From assembly GCA_002083365.1 (NCBI GenBank), contig LVWS01000039.1:1-64000 (forward strand): a DNA stretch of 64,000 nt. The letters run 5' to 3'. A program made the translations under genes and the position numbers. The notes beneath the pieces were generated by a model, which saw only the letters and a list, made by a program, of their open reading frames with translations, did not search any database and was not told where the DNA came from. Below are positions 52,148-61,512 of this stretch, in pieces. This stretch comes from Nitrospira sp. SG-bin1 (GTDB taxonomy: Bacteria > Nitrospirota > Nitrospiria > Nitrospirales > Nitrospiraceae). Within the stretch, counting starts at the first letter, position 1; each line of letters opens with the position of its first letter.

Positions 52148-52345
52148 CGACTGCTCAACATGATGTTCCAACAAAGCACGGGGCAACGAAGACCCAAGGA
52201 GGTCCATACCAAGCTTCGCTTGAACCGCCCGCTCCGATCAAGAGTGAACGGATGGTCACCTTGTTTCACCTATTCTCCCATAACCTCTCCCATCACGCCG
52301 AGCGTCTGAGCACTGAGAACGTGGTGGGATCGTTTTCAGCAGTCG

Positions 52346-54412
52346 TCAGAAATACCACGCCATCCCTCCCATCACCGTCCGTGGATTACCCGGTACGAAG
52401 TGAATGTCCGTCACGCCGGACGGCTCGGTCCGTAGACGCGACGGGAACGCAAAGATCGCCTGTTCCCACTGCGTATTGAAAAGGTTTTGGACGAAGAGAA
52501 ACGCCTCGAGCCGCCCATGCGGCAATTTGACGGGGATGCGATACCGTTGGGAGAGATCGAACGTGATCCACGAGGGTGATGTGATGCTTCGATCTTCGAT
52601 GAGCGGTCGGACACCAAGATAGGTCGCTTGCAATTGAGAGATCAGCCCTTCAGGCCACTGAAGAATCGCCGCGCCATAGGCCGTGTATTCCGGCGCCAGC
52701 GGAATGGCGTCTCCATTGCGAAATTCCGCCTGTGTCCAAGTAAAACTGCCGTTGACGTAGAGCGGCCCCCAAAGCTGGCCGCGCGCGGCGACTTCCACCC
52801 CCTGGCGCCTCGTGGCTCCTCGACTCTCCGTGGTTCCCTCGTCGCCGACCAGGACGAGTTCCGACTTGAGATCCAAGCGCCAGGCCGTGGCGATCAGCTC
52901 CAGGCCTTGCGGGCCCCAGGGTCTCGATCGGACACCTACCTCGTAGCTTATTGCACGGGACAGCGGGGAGGACGTCGGAGCCACGGCGGATCGGGCGTCG
53001 TTGCTGTGAAAGCCTTCTCCATAGTTGACGAAGAATTCCGTCTTCGCCCAAGGTCCGAGAACCATGCTCATCTTCGGAAGCACGATACCGGAACTCGTCT
53101 GTCCCGCCTGTTGTTCCACACAGGTCGTACAACGGTTGCTCACGTCAAACGTGAAAAACTCTCCTCGCACCCCTCCGGAAAACCTCAGCCAGGAGATCGG
53201 CTGAACTTCCCCTTTCACAAACGGGGAATAGGACACGGAGACGGCATCGCTGTCGATCGTGGTGCCGGTCGGATTCCGCAGGGTCTGCGTTCCCAATTTC
53301 GTATGGACGTCGTCGACTCTGGTCTGGAACCCCACGGTCCCGACGGCCGGCATGCCGAATAGTTCGACTCGCTGTTTGAACCCGATGTCACCGCCATAGA
53401 CGGCGCGACGATCGAATTGCGCGAAGCCGTCGCCATTGACGGGATCATTGAGAAAAAACGTAAAATCCGTGAACAAGTCCAGCCGGTAATATTGGCCGTA
53501 GGCGTTCGCAAAAAACTCCCCCCCCGACGTCGTATCGTAGTGATAATTGAGTTGCCCGGTGGTCCTGAGCGTGTTTCCCCCTTCATATGGATTGATGGAG
53601 CCGAAGCGGTCTATGAGACCGTTCGTCACAGCGCGCAAAGGAATTTCACCGGAGCCGTCCCATCTGGACTGGAGAAAGGTGGCTTGCAGACTGAGTTCGT
53701 CTCGCCCGGTCACATTCGTGGTGACTTTGCCGAACAAGTTGGCCCGATGATATTGATTGTCGTTGAGGTAGGGACCGTTCGTGTAGAATCCTTCAGCGGC
53801 GAACAGCGTACGCACGCGGTCTTTGGTCGGAGAGAACATGAGCAAGTACCGTTGCGTGCTGTATTCCCCGCCCGCTCCCTGAATGATCCCCTCCTTGACC
53901 ATGTCACGCGTCCGAAAATTCACCGCGCCCGCCGTGACGAAATCTCCATACTCCGGCAAGTACGAGCCCTTGTGCACATCGACGCCCTCGATCGTCTCCG
54001 GGATGATGAAGTTGAGATCCGTGTAGCCTTGTCCGTGCGCATGAGTCCGCAAGTTGATCGGCATCCCGTTGAGGAAGAAGCCGACATCCGTCCCATGGTC
54101 CGCGTCGAATCCTCGCAGGAAATATTGATCGGCCTTTCCTGCTCCGCCGGAATGTTCCACAGCCACGAAGCCCGGGATCAGGCGAAGAATTTGGGCCGGG
54201 CGCCCCTGAGGTTGGAGCACGATTTCTTTGTCGGGAATGAGCTGCTGAGAAGAGGCCGCCACCGGCTTTTCGCCGATGACAGCCACCTCCGGCACTTCGA
54301 ACTCAGTCTCGTCCGGGTCGTGAGCAAATACGTCATGGTTCCACCAGAACAACATGACCAGACACACGCAACGGAAGACAGCGGGTGAAGAGTTATGCAC
54401 AAGATGTTTCAT
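52346..54412 (-). CDS. TonB-dependent outer-membrane receptor (nickel-linked by context)
   Basis: This 688-residue protein has a signal peptide, a TonB-box-like E-V-P-E-V-A-V near residue 40, a plug domain (residues ~60-165, including G-A-V-N-F-R-T-R), and a 22-strand-type barrel ending in a C-terminal aromatic (W-Y-F). Such receptors pull scarce ligands through the outer membrane using TonB energy. It follows nikR by 10 bases on the same strand, so its ligand is probably nickel or a nickel chelate. The His-rich mature start (A-H-D-P-D) could help bind metal. Confidence 0.85.
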   Translation of the reverse strand: MKHLVHNSSPAVFRCVCLVMLFWWNHDVFAHDPDETEFEVPEVAVIGEKPVAASSQQLIPDKEIVLQPQGRPAQILRLIPGFVAVEHSGGAGKADQYFLRGFDADHGTDVGFFLNGMPINLRTHAHGQGYTDLNFIIPETIEGVDVHKGSYLPEYGDFVTAGAVNFRTRDMVKEGIIQGAGGEYSTQRYLLMFSPTKDRVRTLFAAEGFYTNGPYLNDNQYHRANLFGKVTTNVTGRDELSLQATFLQSRWDGSGEIPLRAVTNGLIDRFGSINPYEGGNTLRTTGQLNYHYDTTSGGEFFANAYGQYYRLDLFTDFTFFLNDPVNGDGFAQFDRRAVYGGDIGFKQRVELFGMPAVGTVGFQTRVDDVHTKLGTQTLRNPTGTTIDSDAVSVSYSPFVKGEVQPISWLRFSGGVRGEFFTFDVSNRCTTCVEQQAGQTSSGIVLPKMSMVLGPWAKTEFFVNYGEGFHSNDARSAVAPTSSPLSRAISYEVGVRSRPWGPQGLELIATAWRLDLKSELVLVGDEGTTESRGATRRQGVEVAARGQLWGPLYVNGSFTWTQAEFRNGDAIPLAPEYTAYGAAILQWPEGLISQLQATYLGVRPLIEDRSITSPSWITFDLSQRYRIPVKLPHGRLEAFLFVQNLFNTQWEQAIFAFPSRLRTEPSGVTDIHFVPGNPRTVMGGMAWYF

Positions 54413-54422
54413 GAGCGAAGAG

Positions 54423-54839
54423 CTAACGAAGGGATCTTCCCGTCGTCGTCATGGTCAGCTTGCCGTGCTTCACGCCCTTGACCGATACCAGTGCATCCGC
54501 CACCTTTTTGATGTCCACCCCCTTGCCTTTGACCACTAATACTTCAAGACAATGGTTGTGATCGAGATGCACATGCATGCCGGACAGGATCTGTCCCGAA
54601 TAGGCATGTTGAATATCGGTCAACTTTCCGGTCAGATCCCTCACATGGTGGTCATAGACATACGTGATCGTGCCGATGGTCTTCTTATTGTCATCCCACT
54701 CCTCTCCAACCAGATTGTCTCGAATCAAATCACGAAGAGCTTCAGACCTGTTCGTGTAACGACGCCGCCGAATATGGCGGTCGAACTCCGCCAGCAGCCG
54801 ACGATCCACCGACACACCGAACCTCACCAAGTCGTCCAT
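54423..54839 (-). CDS. nikR: Nickel-responsive regulator NikR
   Basis: This 138-residue protein has an N-terminal ribbon-helix-helix (L-V-R-F-G-V-S-V ... N-R-S-E-A-L-R-D-L-I-R) and a C-terminal ACT-like metal domain. The nickel ligands of E. coli NikR (H76, H87, H89, C95) correspond to H78, H89, H91 and C97, all present. It should bind DNA when nickel is plentiful and shut off the receptor gene that follows. A tandem GTGTTAC repeat lies 19-45 bases before its start. Confidence 0.92.
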   Translation of the reverse strand: MDDLVRFGVSVDRRLLAEFDRHIRRRRYTNRSEALRDLIRDNLVGEEWDDNKKTIGTITYVYDHHVRDLTGKLTDIQHAYSGQILSGMHVHLDHNHCLEVLVVKGKGVDIKKVADALVSVKGVKHGKLTMTTTGRSLR

Positions 54840-54857
54840 AGCCTCTCCTTCTCATCA

Positions 54858-54884
54858 GTAACACGAAATAAAATTTCGTAACAC
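54858..54884 (-). promoter_or_regulatory. Tandem GTGTTAC repeat (NikR operator candidate)
   Basis: On the minus strand, GTGTTAC occurs twice with exactly 13 bases between (54884-54878 and 54864-54858), upstream of nikR. The space between holds a short palindrome (ACGAAAT-AAA-ATTTCGT across 54863-54879). As I recall, the Geobacter NikR site was described with GTGTTAC half-sites spaced 13-14 bases in tandem, so this is a good operator candidate for self-control of the nikR-receptor pair. Confidence 0.65.
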
Positions 54885-54987
54885 GATCAAGATGCTGACC
54901 GCAACCGGAATCTCCATTCCTATGCGCCTTACGACATTACCGGACCGCTTGGATTCATGGGGGGAGGGGCATCGGGCAAGAGAAAGG

Positions 54988-55866
54988 CTACCGCAGTATC
55001 TCGTTCTGGGGGGAAGAGATCACGAGGAGCAGACACCCATCGTCCGTCGACGTATCATGGTGTTCCGTCCCGGCTTCCGCGCGATGATAGTCTCCTACCG
55101 TCATCTCATGGCCGGCGATCCGGCAACCGCCTTCGAGCACGTAGAGTTCTTCCACCTCAGTATGACGATGCGGTGCATAGCTGGTGCCTGGAGAAAAACG
55201 GAGCAGCGCGGTGGTTCTTCGGGAAACCGGATCGAAGGAGAGCAACTTGGCCACCACCCCTGGAGCGACTCCCCGCCATGCTCCCTCCGACGCCCTGATG
55301 AAAGTGAGCCCCTTCGTCGGCTGTTGAAACAATATCTTGGCCTTCCAATACCGGGCTCGCTTGGAGGTCACGGAACGAATCAGAAGAGTCCGCAGGAAGT
55401 TGGAAACGGCTGTCCAGCCAGCTCGCAGCCAAGTGGACGGAGATCTGGTGTCCGGAACGGATGTTTCCACATGGCTCCGCGTTACACCTTTGACATCAAG
55501 CCGGGCATCGGCACGCCCATCGATTCGGGTCATGAGCCGCTCCCGTAGGGAATCCCGGGGGTTCACCGGAACGGCTCCTAGAGCCAAGGTATTTGCGGCT
55601 AACTCAAACTGTTCAGCTTCGCCGGCAGCCTCCACCGCCACCCGCTTGACAAGCCGCTCGCGGAGAGTCGACGGAGGCGTTATCGGAGCCACAACCGCGG
55701 CTAACGCATCCGTAGTGGCTTGATAAGCCCTCACTGTGTGGCGCAAGAGATCTGATTCTCCTTGAAGTTGCACGACAAATGCTCGCCGGTCGTCCTGGTC
55801 CAATATTCCCAGAACGTGGAGTATGGCCTGTTCTTCCAATTCTTCCGGCAACTTCGCGTCATTCAC
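54988..55866 (-). CDS. Cupin-type (ChrR-like) anti-sigma factor
   Basis: This 292-residue soluble protein has a helical N-terminal part (anti-sigma domain, residues ~1-110) with L-P-x-E-L-x-E-x-A-x-L-H-V-L-G-L-like features, and a C-terminal cupin (~190-285). The cupin shows P-H-R-H-T-E-V-E-E-L-Y-V-L-E-G-G, G-D-Y-H and G-T-E-H-H, which can bind a metal. In ChrR-type proteins the N-terminal domain holds the sigma factor until a signal reaches the cupin. Its ATG overlaps the sigma gene stop (ATGA). Confidence 0.8.
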   Translation of the reverse strand: MNDAKLPEELEEQAILHVLGILDQDDRRAFVVQLQGESDLLRHTVRAYQATTDALAAVVAPITPPSTLRERLVKRVAVEAAGEAEQFELAANTLALGAVPVNPRDSLRERLMTRIDGRADARLDVKGVTRSHVETSVPDTRSPSTWLRAGWTAVSNFLRTLLIRSVTSKRARYWKAKILFQQPTKGLTFIRASEGAWRGVAPGVVAKLLSFDPVSRRTTALLRFSPGTSYAPHRHTEVEELYVLEGGCRIAGHEMTVGDYHRAEAGTEHHDTSTDDGCLLLVISSPQNEILR

Positions 55867-56465
55867 GGCAGTAAACCCGCCTCATACGGCGCGAGTGCCT
55901 CGCGCAATTTGATCATGCCGAGTCGCATTCTCGTCTTGACGGTGCCCAATGGCAGCTGCAGCTTCTCGGCGATCTCGCTTTGACTCAATCCATAGAAATA
56001 GGCCAGCGCAATGGCTTGTCGTTGCTCCGCCGTCAACAGGGCCAATGCTTGCCGCACATATTTTCGGCGCTCCAGCCCTTCGACATCCTGTTCCGGCGTG
56101 TCATCGTCGCTGGCAAATAAAGCAGCCGTGTCCAGTGACTCGATGCGTCCATGCTCGACGGCTCCGGCCCGGAAACGATCGATCGCTCTGGTTCGGGCCA
56201 ACATCATCAACCAGGCACCGGGCGCCCCTCTGGTTCGGTCATACGTATGGGCCTGACGCCACACTTGGGTGTACACGTCCAACGTCACTTCCTCAGCTGC
56301 TTCGCGATTGTTGAGAATTTTCAGGACAAGCCCGAAGACCTGGGGGCTTGTGCGATCGTAGAACGTGGCAAGCGCTGTCTGATCACCCTGTGCGGTGAGC
56401 GCAATCAGTTGCGTCCATTCTTGGTCTTGAGCCGACTTGGCCGGTTCCGCAGTCATGATCGGCAT
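55863..56465 (-). CDS. ECF-family RNA polymerase sigma factor
   Basis: This ~200-residue sigma factor starts at M-P-I-M or the second ATG; the frame from 56567 adds 34 unlikely residues. Region 2 has D-R-T-S-P-Q-V-F-G-L-V-L-K-I and region 4 has L-S-Q-S-E-I-A-E-K-L-Q-L-P-L-G-T-V-K-T-R. It is co-translated with its cupin-type anti-sigma. It is divergent from the lipoprotein/DUF4331 run, which is a natural candidate target; no promoter motif was firmly identified. Confidence 0.88.
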   Translation of the reverse strand: MPIMTAEPAKSAQDQEWTQLIALTAQGDQTALATFYDRTSPQVFGLVLKILNNREAAEEVTLDVYTQVWRQAHTYDRTRGAPGAWLMMLARTRAIDRFRAGAVEHGRIESLDTAALFASDDDTPEQDVEGLERRKYVRQALALLTAEQRQAIALAYFYGLSQSEIAEKLQLPLGTVKTRMRLGMIKLREALAPYEAGLLP

Positions 56466-56707
56466 ACAGTCTTCCCCATATAGCCATACGAGTCGATGGG
56501 GAAGATCGGATTGCTGATTGCGGGTTTTATTTGATTCCTCGATGAAAATCGGACTATAGCACCGCAAAAATTACCCATCAAGCAGACCTTTCATCCGGAA
56601 CAGATCCAAACGAGAAATTGTCCCGTAATGGTGAACAGACCGCCGGCAGGTACAAGGATAGGGACAGATCCATTCGACAGCATTTCACCTTGTAGAGGAG
56701 CAGCGCG

Positions 56708-56929
56708 ATGAAACCACTTACGTTGTGGCATTTAGGAGTTGCGTGCGTCGTCGGACTTCTGTCCGGCTGCAGCGGAAGCGATAACGTGCCCATCGTTCCG
56801 CCAAGCGGACCAACCGCGTCAGTTGATGATCAGCGCACACCGGAATCGGACGCGCTCACGTCGGAAGAGGCCGCACTTGTCGGCCAAGCTAACTCGGAAC
56901 CAGATCCGTCTCCTCAGGCGGATCTGTAA
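56708..56929 (+). CDS. Small lipoprotein, first gene of the DUF4331 run
   Basis: This 73-residue protein has a signal peptide with lipobox L-S-G-C near residue 20. The short mature part is acidic and rich in Pro and Ser, probably disordered. AGAGGAG lies 10 bases upstream. It is 43 bases before the first DUF4331 gene. A second small acidic lipoprotein closes the DUF4331 pair at 60238, so the two may be functional partners; function is unknown. Confidence 0.75.
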   Translation: MKPLTLWHLGVACVVGLLSGCSGSDNVPIVPPSGPTASVDDQRTPESDALTSEEAALVGQANSEPDPSPQADL

Positions 56930-56972
56930 TGTCACCCGCTCACAGAGCGGATGGACTCAGAAGGAGGAGACT

Positions 56973-58466
56973 ATGTTCGCTCGAATTCGATCATTCATAT
57001 TGACGCTACTGGCGATGCTTATGGCCACACCGGTCTTGGCCGCCAGCCATCGCGAAGCTCCGTTGATCGCAAACGATCCCACGGCGGATATCACGGACTT
57101 TTATTTCTTCCGCAGCTGGGAGGACCCGGACAAAGCCATCCTGATCATGAATGTCATCCCCGGTCAGGAACCGGGATCCGGGCCCAACTACTTTAACTTC
57201 GCGGATGACGTGCTGTACGAAATTCACATCGATAACAATAAGAACAACATCGCCGCCAACATCGTCTACCAAATCCGGTTCAAGACTGAGATCCGCCAGC
57301 CGGGCAATGTATTCCCCTTGGCCTACGTCGCCTTACCGCCCATCACAGCCCTAACCGGGGGGGGCTCGGAAGGGTTGCTCGTTCGGCAAAGCTACACCGT
57401 CACCGAACAGCGTTATGGTCAGCCGGTACGCGATCTCGGAACCGGTCCGATGTTCGCGGTGCCGTCGAACGTCGGTCCTCGTACCACGCCGAACTATGAG
57501 CAACTAGCGGCTAAGGGAGTTTTTGCCTTGAAGAACGGCGGGAGAATCTTCGCGGGACAGCGGGACGAAACCTTCTACATAGACTTGGGCGGAACGTTCG
57601 ACACATTGAATCTCCACATCTCACCGATTCTTTCCAATGCCGATGATGCCAACGATGCCATTATCGTCGGGGCGCCGGGCTCAGGTGTCGCCGACACATT
57701 CAGCGGATTCAACGTCAACACGATTGCGCTGGAGATTCCCATCAGTGAGTTGGTCGGGCCGAACGGCAACAAAGTGCTCGGTGCCTATGCCAGCACGAGC
57801 CGGCCGAAAGTCAGCGTGATCAAGAAAAACGGCAACCGTGACAACAGCGCCCGCTTCGTCCAGGTGGCGCGCATGGGTCACCCGCTCGTCAACGAGTTGA
57901 TCATCGCGACGAACATGAAGGACAAGTGGAACGCCACGGACGCGGAAGACGAGAATGAGTTCCTCCCGTTTTACTGCAACTCGGCGCTTGCCGCGGCGCT
58001 CAATACGGTGTTTGGCACCGGCTTTCCGACGGCCAATCGGGAAGATCTCGTGAACGCCTTGCTGCGGTATGCGCCGGGACCGCCGGTCTGCGGATCGGGC
58101 AAGACGAACGAAGCACTCGCTGATTTCCTTCGAGTTGACCTGGATGTCCCACCGACACAGGCAGCTAACCAGAAACGGCTCGGCCCGCTGGCCCACGATG
58201 CAAGCGGCAATGCCACACCCGATAAGGCCGGTTGGCCGAACGGACGGAGACCGAACGACGATGTGACGGATGTCGCGTTGCGCGTCGTGGCCGGCATCCT
58301 CACAAACCCCTCCACTCCGAACCTCGGTGACGGGGTGAATTTCAACGTCGGAGCGGTGGGCGGCAAGAAGACGTCTAACGGGATCGCGACGGAGTTTCCA
58401 TTCCTTCCAACACCGTTCGACGGGCGAGACCGGCGGCATATCGATCCGGGAGAAACGCTCAACTAG
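56973..58466 (+). CDS. Secreted DUF4331 protein 1
   Basis: This 497-residue protein starts at ATG 56973 (AAGGAGGAGA upstream); a longer frame from 56739 lies over the lipoprotein gene and is not real. A signal peptide ends A-L-A-A-S-H-R, and the mature protein begins with the family motif S-H-R-E-A-P-L-I. It also has D-F-Y-F-F-R-S-W and N-G-R-R-P-N-D-D-V-x-D-V near the end, typical of DUF4331. Function is unknown; family members are exported. It shares these blocks with the next DUF4331 gene but is not a recent copy. Confidence 0.85.
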   Translation: MFARIRSFILTLLAMLMATPVLAASHREAPLIANDPTADITDFYFFRSWEDPDKAILIMNVIPGQEPGSGPNYFNFADDVLYEIHIDNNKNNIAANIVYQIRFKTEIRQPGNVFPLAYVALPPITALTGGGSEGLLVRQSYTVTEQRYGQPVRDLGTGPMFAVPSNVGPRTTPNYEQLAAKGVFALKNGGRIFAGQRDETFYIDLGGTFDTLNLHISPILSNADDANDAIIVGAPGSGVADTFSGFNVNTIALEIPISELVGPNGNKVLGAYASTSRPKVSVIKKNGNRDNSARFVQVARMGHPLVNELIIATNMKDKWNATDAEDENEFLPFYCNSALAAALNTVFGTGFPTANREDLVNALLRYAPGPPVCGSGKTNEALADFLRVDLDVPPTQAANQKRLGPLAHDASGNATPDKAGWPNGRRPNDDVTDVALRVVAGILTNPSTPNLGDGVNFNVGAVGGKKTSNGIATEFPFLPTPFDGRDRRHIDPGETLN

Positions 58467-58474
58467 TTGACTAG

Positions 58475-58500
58475 GCGGCGGGTCTCTACCGACCCGCCGC
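58475..58500 (+). terminator. Hairpin between the two DUF4331 genes
   Basis: GCGGCGGGTC (58475-58484) and GACCCGCCGC (58491-58500) form a perfect 10-bp stem with a 6-base loop, eight bases after the first DUF4331 stop. It lacks a T-tract, so it may reduce rather than stop transcription into the second gene. Confidence 0.65.
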
Positions 58501-58693
58501 AATTCAAAAACCATGTTGAGTCGGTTTCTTCACGAATCGGGATCTATCGAGAGCACACGAATGAACGACCAAGAATTACAGGTAAATTGTATAAACTAGG
58601 ATATTACCCAGCCATGATATCGCTCGTCCTCGCGTAGGATCTCAACTCTATGAGTACGCTGTGAATCGGCAATTTAACGAGAAGGAGAGATTT

Positions 58694-60217
58694 ATGAAGA
58701 GGACGGCATTTCCCTACAGGCAGACAGTTCAGCACATGGGCGTAGCTGTTTTCATTGCGTCGACGGTTTTCTTCGCAGCCACCGGGAGTTCCGCACAGGC
58801 GTCGAGCCATCGCGAAGCGCCGCTGATCACCGAGATGCCGAAAGTGGATGGAACGGACTTCTATATGTTCCGGAGCTATGAGCAGGGCCGAGAAGCTTTT
58901 GTGACGATCATTGCCAATTGGTTGCCGTTGCAAGACGCCTACGGTGGACCCAACTATTTTTTTCTCGATCCGGACGCATTGTATGAGATCCATATCGACA
59001 ATACGGGTGATGCTAAGGAAGACATTACGTTCCAATTCCGATTTAAGAATACCCTGCAGAACCTCTCGGTGCCGGTAGGTGGGAAGAATGTGCCGGTCCC
59101 ATTGATCAACATCGGCCCCATCTCCGCCGGCAGCCCTCAAAACTTGAACATCGTCGAAACCTACACGCTCGACGTGGTCCGAGGGAATCGGCGATCTGGG
59201 CACCGACAGGCAGTAAGCTCTCCCGGGCCGAATGGATTCTCAAAACCGACCGACAATATCGGAAACAAGTCGATCCCAGGCTACGCGGCCTTCGCGTCGT
59301 CACAGATCCACAACTTCACCTGGCCTGGATGCAGCGGCCAAAGCAAAATCTTTGTCGGCCAACGCAAAGAGTCTTTCTACGTCAATCTAGGCGAAGTGTT
59401 TGATTTGATCAATTTGGACCCGCTCGGCCCGCCCGACGCCAAACCGAACATTCTTAACGACAAAAACATCACGTCGTTCATTTTGGAGGTACCTATTTCC
59501 TGTCTGACGCGTGATGAGAACAGTCCCGTGATCGGAGCGTGGATGACATCAAGCCTGCGGCAGTCCCGCATTTTGCGGCCGGAGCCGACTGCCGAGCATC
59601 GGACCGTCAGCGGCGGCGCATGGACGCAAGTCTCTCGCCTCGGCATGCCGCTGGTGAACGAAGTGGTCATCGGTCTTCCGGATAAGGACAAGTTCAACGC
59701 CTCCAAACCGGAAAACGATGCCCAGTTTCTCACCTATGTAACCAATCCGAGTCTGCCGGCTCTAATCGAGGCGCTGTTCCCGTCAGCCAAAGCTCCGACA
59801 CAGTTTCCTCGCGCCGATTTGGTTGCCGTCTTCCTGACCGGCGTGCAAAACGTGAATCAGATCCGCTCGAGTCCAACCCCCGGTGAAATGCTGCGGCTGA
59901 ATACGAGCATTCCGGCCACACCGGCTGCATCGCAGAACGTACTCGGCGCGGCGCTGTGTTTTGTAAACGGCATGTTGACGCTGAACAACCCCGGGTGCGA
60001 TCCGGCTGGATTCCCGAACGGACGACGTCCGATCGACGATGTGGTCGATATCGAACTTCGTGTCGCGATGGGCTATCTCTTGCCGTCCAACGTCGCGGCG
60101 GCCGGCCAACTGCCGTTTACCGACCAGACACGCATTCCCGCCTCGTCGTTCTCTGAACAATTTCCGTATTTAGCGACACCGATTCCCGGCGCACCGCAAG
60201 GCGCGGCGCCGCAGTAA
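58694..60217 (+). CDS. Secreted DUF4331 protein 2
   Basis: This 507-residue protein starts at ATG 58694 (AAGGAGAG upstream); the frame from 58661 adds 11 residues. A signal peptide ends A-Q-A-S and is followed by S-H-R-E-A-P-L-I. It keeps the family blocks D-F-Y-M-F-R-S, N-G-R-R-P-I-D-D-V-V-D-I near the end, and G-Q-R-K-E-S-F-Y-V-N-L-G in the middle. Two Cys residues in the central part could form a disulphide. Function is unknown. Confidence 0.85.
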   Translation: MKRTAFPYRQTVQHMGVAVFIASTVFFAATGSSAQASSHREAPLITEMPKVDGTDFYMFRSYEQGREAFVTIIANWLPLQDAYGGPNYFFLDPDALYEIHIDNTGDAKEDITFQFRFKNTLQNLSVPVGGKNVPVPLINIGPISAGSPQNLNIVETYTLDVVRGNRRSGHRQAVSSPGPNGFSKPTDNIGNKSIPGYAAFASSQIHNFTWPGCSGQSKIFVGQRKESFYVNLGEVFDLINLDPLGPPDAKPNILNDKNITSFILEVPISCLTRDENSPVIGAWMTSSLRQSRILRPEPTAEHRTVSGGAWTQVSRLGMPLVNEVVIGLPDKDKFNASKPENDAQFLTYVTNPSLPALIEALFPSAKAPTQFPRADLVAVFLTGVQNVNQIRSSPTPGEMLRLNTSIPATPAASQNVLGAALCFVNGMLTLNNPGCDPAGFPNGRRPIDDVVDIELRVAMGYLLPSNVAAAGQLPFTDQTRIPASSFSEQFPYLATPIPGAPQGAAPQ

Positions 60218-60237
60218 ATGAAGTAAGAGGAGGACGC

Positions 60238-60489
60238 ATGACACGCTCACACTGGATCATACTCGTTGGGTTCCTGCTCCTAGTGGGAGGATGTAACAGC
60301 AGCGATACGCCGGCCACCACGGCCGGTAGTATCGGCGATACAGGTGATCTCGGCGGATCCGTCGGCAGTACCGGTACGACCGTGGCCGCGATGGAGTCGG
60401 CCTTCACGTCCGACACGGACGAGCCCTCCACGGAGTTGGCGGAACTGATGTCCGCGACGTCGGAAGATACCGAGCCGGAGAAGATTTGA
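60238..60489 (+). CDS. Small lipoprotein after the DUF4331 pair
   Basis: This 83-residue protein has a signal peptide with lipobox L-V-G-G-C near residue 19 and a Ser/Thr/Gly-rich acidic mature part without a recognised domain. The ribosome binding site is AGAGGAGG. It lies 20 bases after the second DUF4331 gene and 49 before tonB, so it is in the same transcript. It resembles the lipoprotein at 56708 in plan rather than sequence. Confidence 0.72.
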   Translation: MTRSHWIILVGFLLLVGGCNSSDTPATTAGSIGDTGDLGGSVGSTGTTVAAMESAFTSDTDEPSTELAELMSATSEDTEPEKI

Positions 60490-60538
60490 TTCGGCAGGAA
60501 AGACTTCGGCGTTCCTGCCGGCGCTGTATGCGGTGACT

Positions 60539-61510
60539 ATGATGCAGACGAGCGATCCCTCGCACCCGTTCATTGAGCGCGGCCCAGGAGGACCGGCATG
60601 GATCACATCGGTCGTGATCCATGCCTTCTTCCTGGTGGTGTGCATGTCGCTCTGGCAGCCGATCCACCCGCGAACCTCCGAGCCATTTCACTGGACGATC
60701 AGTTTGGTCGATCCCTCCGACCTGCAGAACACGACTCTTCAATCTACCGCGAAGGCGGCGAATGGTCCGACTTCAGCAACACCGATCATGAAGCAACCAA
60801 CCCGCCCGCCGAACATGACGCCGACCCGCCGCCAACCGACGATCAGCACCCACTCAACAAAGCCGTCGGAGATGGCCGGTGGATTTGAGCCGGCCCACGT
60901 GAGTCACCAGTCGATAGCTGCCCTATCTGAGACTTTTTCTTCGTCACCGAGAGATACGGAATCGAACACAGCGCTTAATGAACCGACGTCACTTGCCGCC
61001 AACACCGGCGACCTCGATGCAACAATTACTCGACCTGAATCAAGGGAGGTCTCACCGGTGCCTCTCTCATCCGCTCTCGTCTCGGCGGCTCCGGTCACTG
61101 CTGACTCTATTTCCTCTGAGACCCATCATCTTCTCGCCGACTCCGAGCATAAAGAACTGATGTCCTCCACATCCGGGGAAACCTCTGCTTCGTCAAGCGA
61201 GCAACAATTCCGTTCGGGAAAACCCGACTATGGTTGGCTTCAACAAGCAATTTTTCAACGATTGGAGGAGCTTAAGCGGTCTTCTCGCCCATCACTTGAT
61301 GACTCACGCCCCCTCAAGGTCATGGTTAAGGCCGTGGTCTCTCGGGAAGGAATTTTGCTGGACTCCGCAGTGGTGAAGAGTTCCGGCCTGGATCGCATCG
61401 ATCAGGAAGCGATGGCACTCGTGCAGCGAGCCTTCCCGATGCAACTTGACCGTCCATTGGACCGACAGCAAGTCGCCATGCGGATTCCCATCACCTATTC
61501 ACGAGACTAG
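60539..61510 (+). CDS. TonB-family energy transducer
   Basis: This ~323-residue protein has an N-terminal membrane helix (residues ~20-42), a long Ser/Thr/Pro-rich periplasmic spacer, and a C-terminal TonB domain (~225-323) with L-K-V-M-V-K-A-V-V-S-x-E-G and D-R-I-D-Q-E-A-M-A-L-V. It should carry energy from the inner membrane to a receptor such as the one at 52346. No ExbB/ExbD genes are nearby. It is followed two bases later by the TPR gene. Confidence 0.85.
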   Translation: MMQTSDPSHPFIERGPGGPAWITSVVIHAFFLVVCMSLWQPIHPRTSEPFHWTISLVDPSDLQNTTLQSTAKAANGPTSATPIMKQPTRPPNMTPTRRQPTISTHSTKPSEMAGGFEPAHVSHQSIAALSETFSSSPRDTESNTALNEPTSLAANTGDLDATITRPESREVSPVPLSSALVSAAPVTADSISSETHHLLADSEHKELMSSTSGETSASSSEQQFRSGKPDYGWLQQAIFQRLEELKRSSRPSLDDSRPLKVMVKAVVSREGILLDSAVVKSSGLDRIDQEAMALVQRAFPMQLDRPLDRQQVAMRIPITYSRD

Positions 61511-61512
61511 CG

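Noticed and set aside
56590..56625. ECF-type GGAAC ... GTC promoter ahead of the lipoprotein gene
   Set aside because: Spacing of 18 and no downstream match; too weak to list as a feature.
56739..56972. N-terminal extension of the first DUF4331 protein
   Set aside because: It overlaps the lipoprotein gene in another frame; the signal peptide and ribosome binding site fix the start at 56973.
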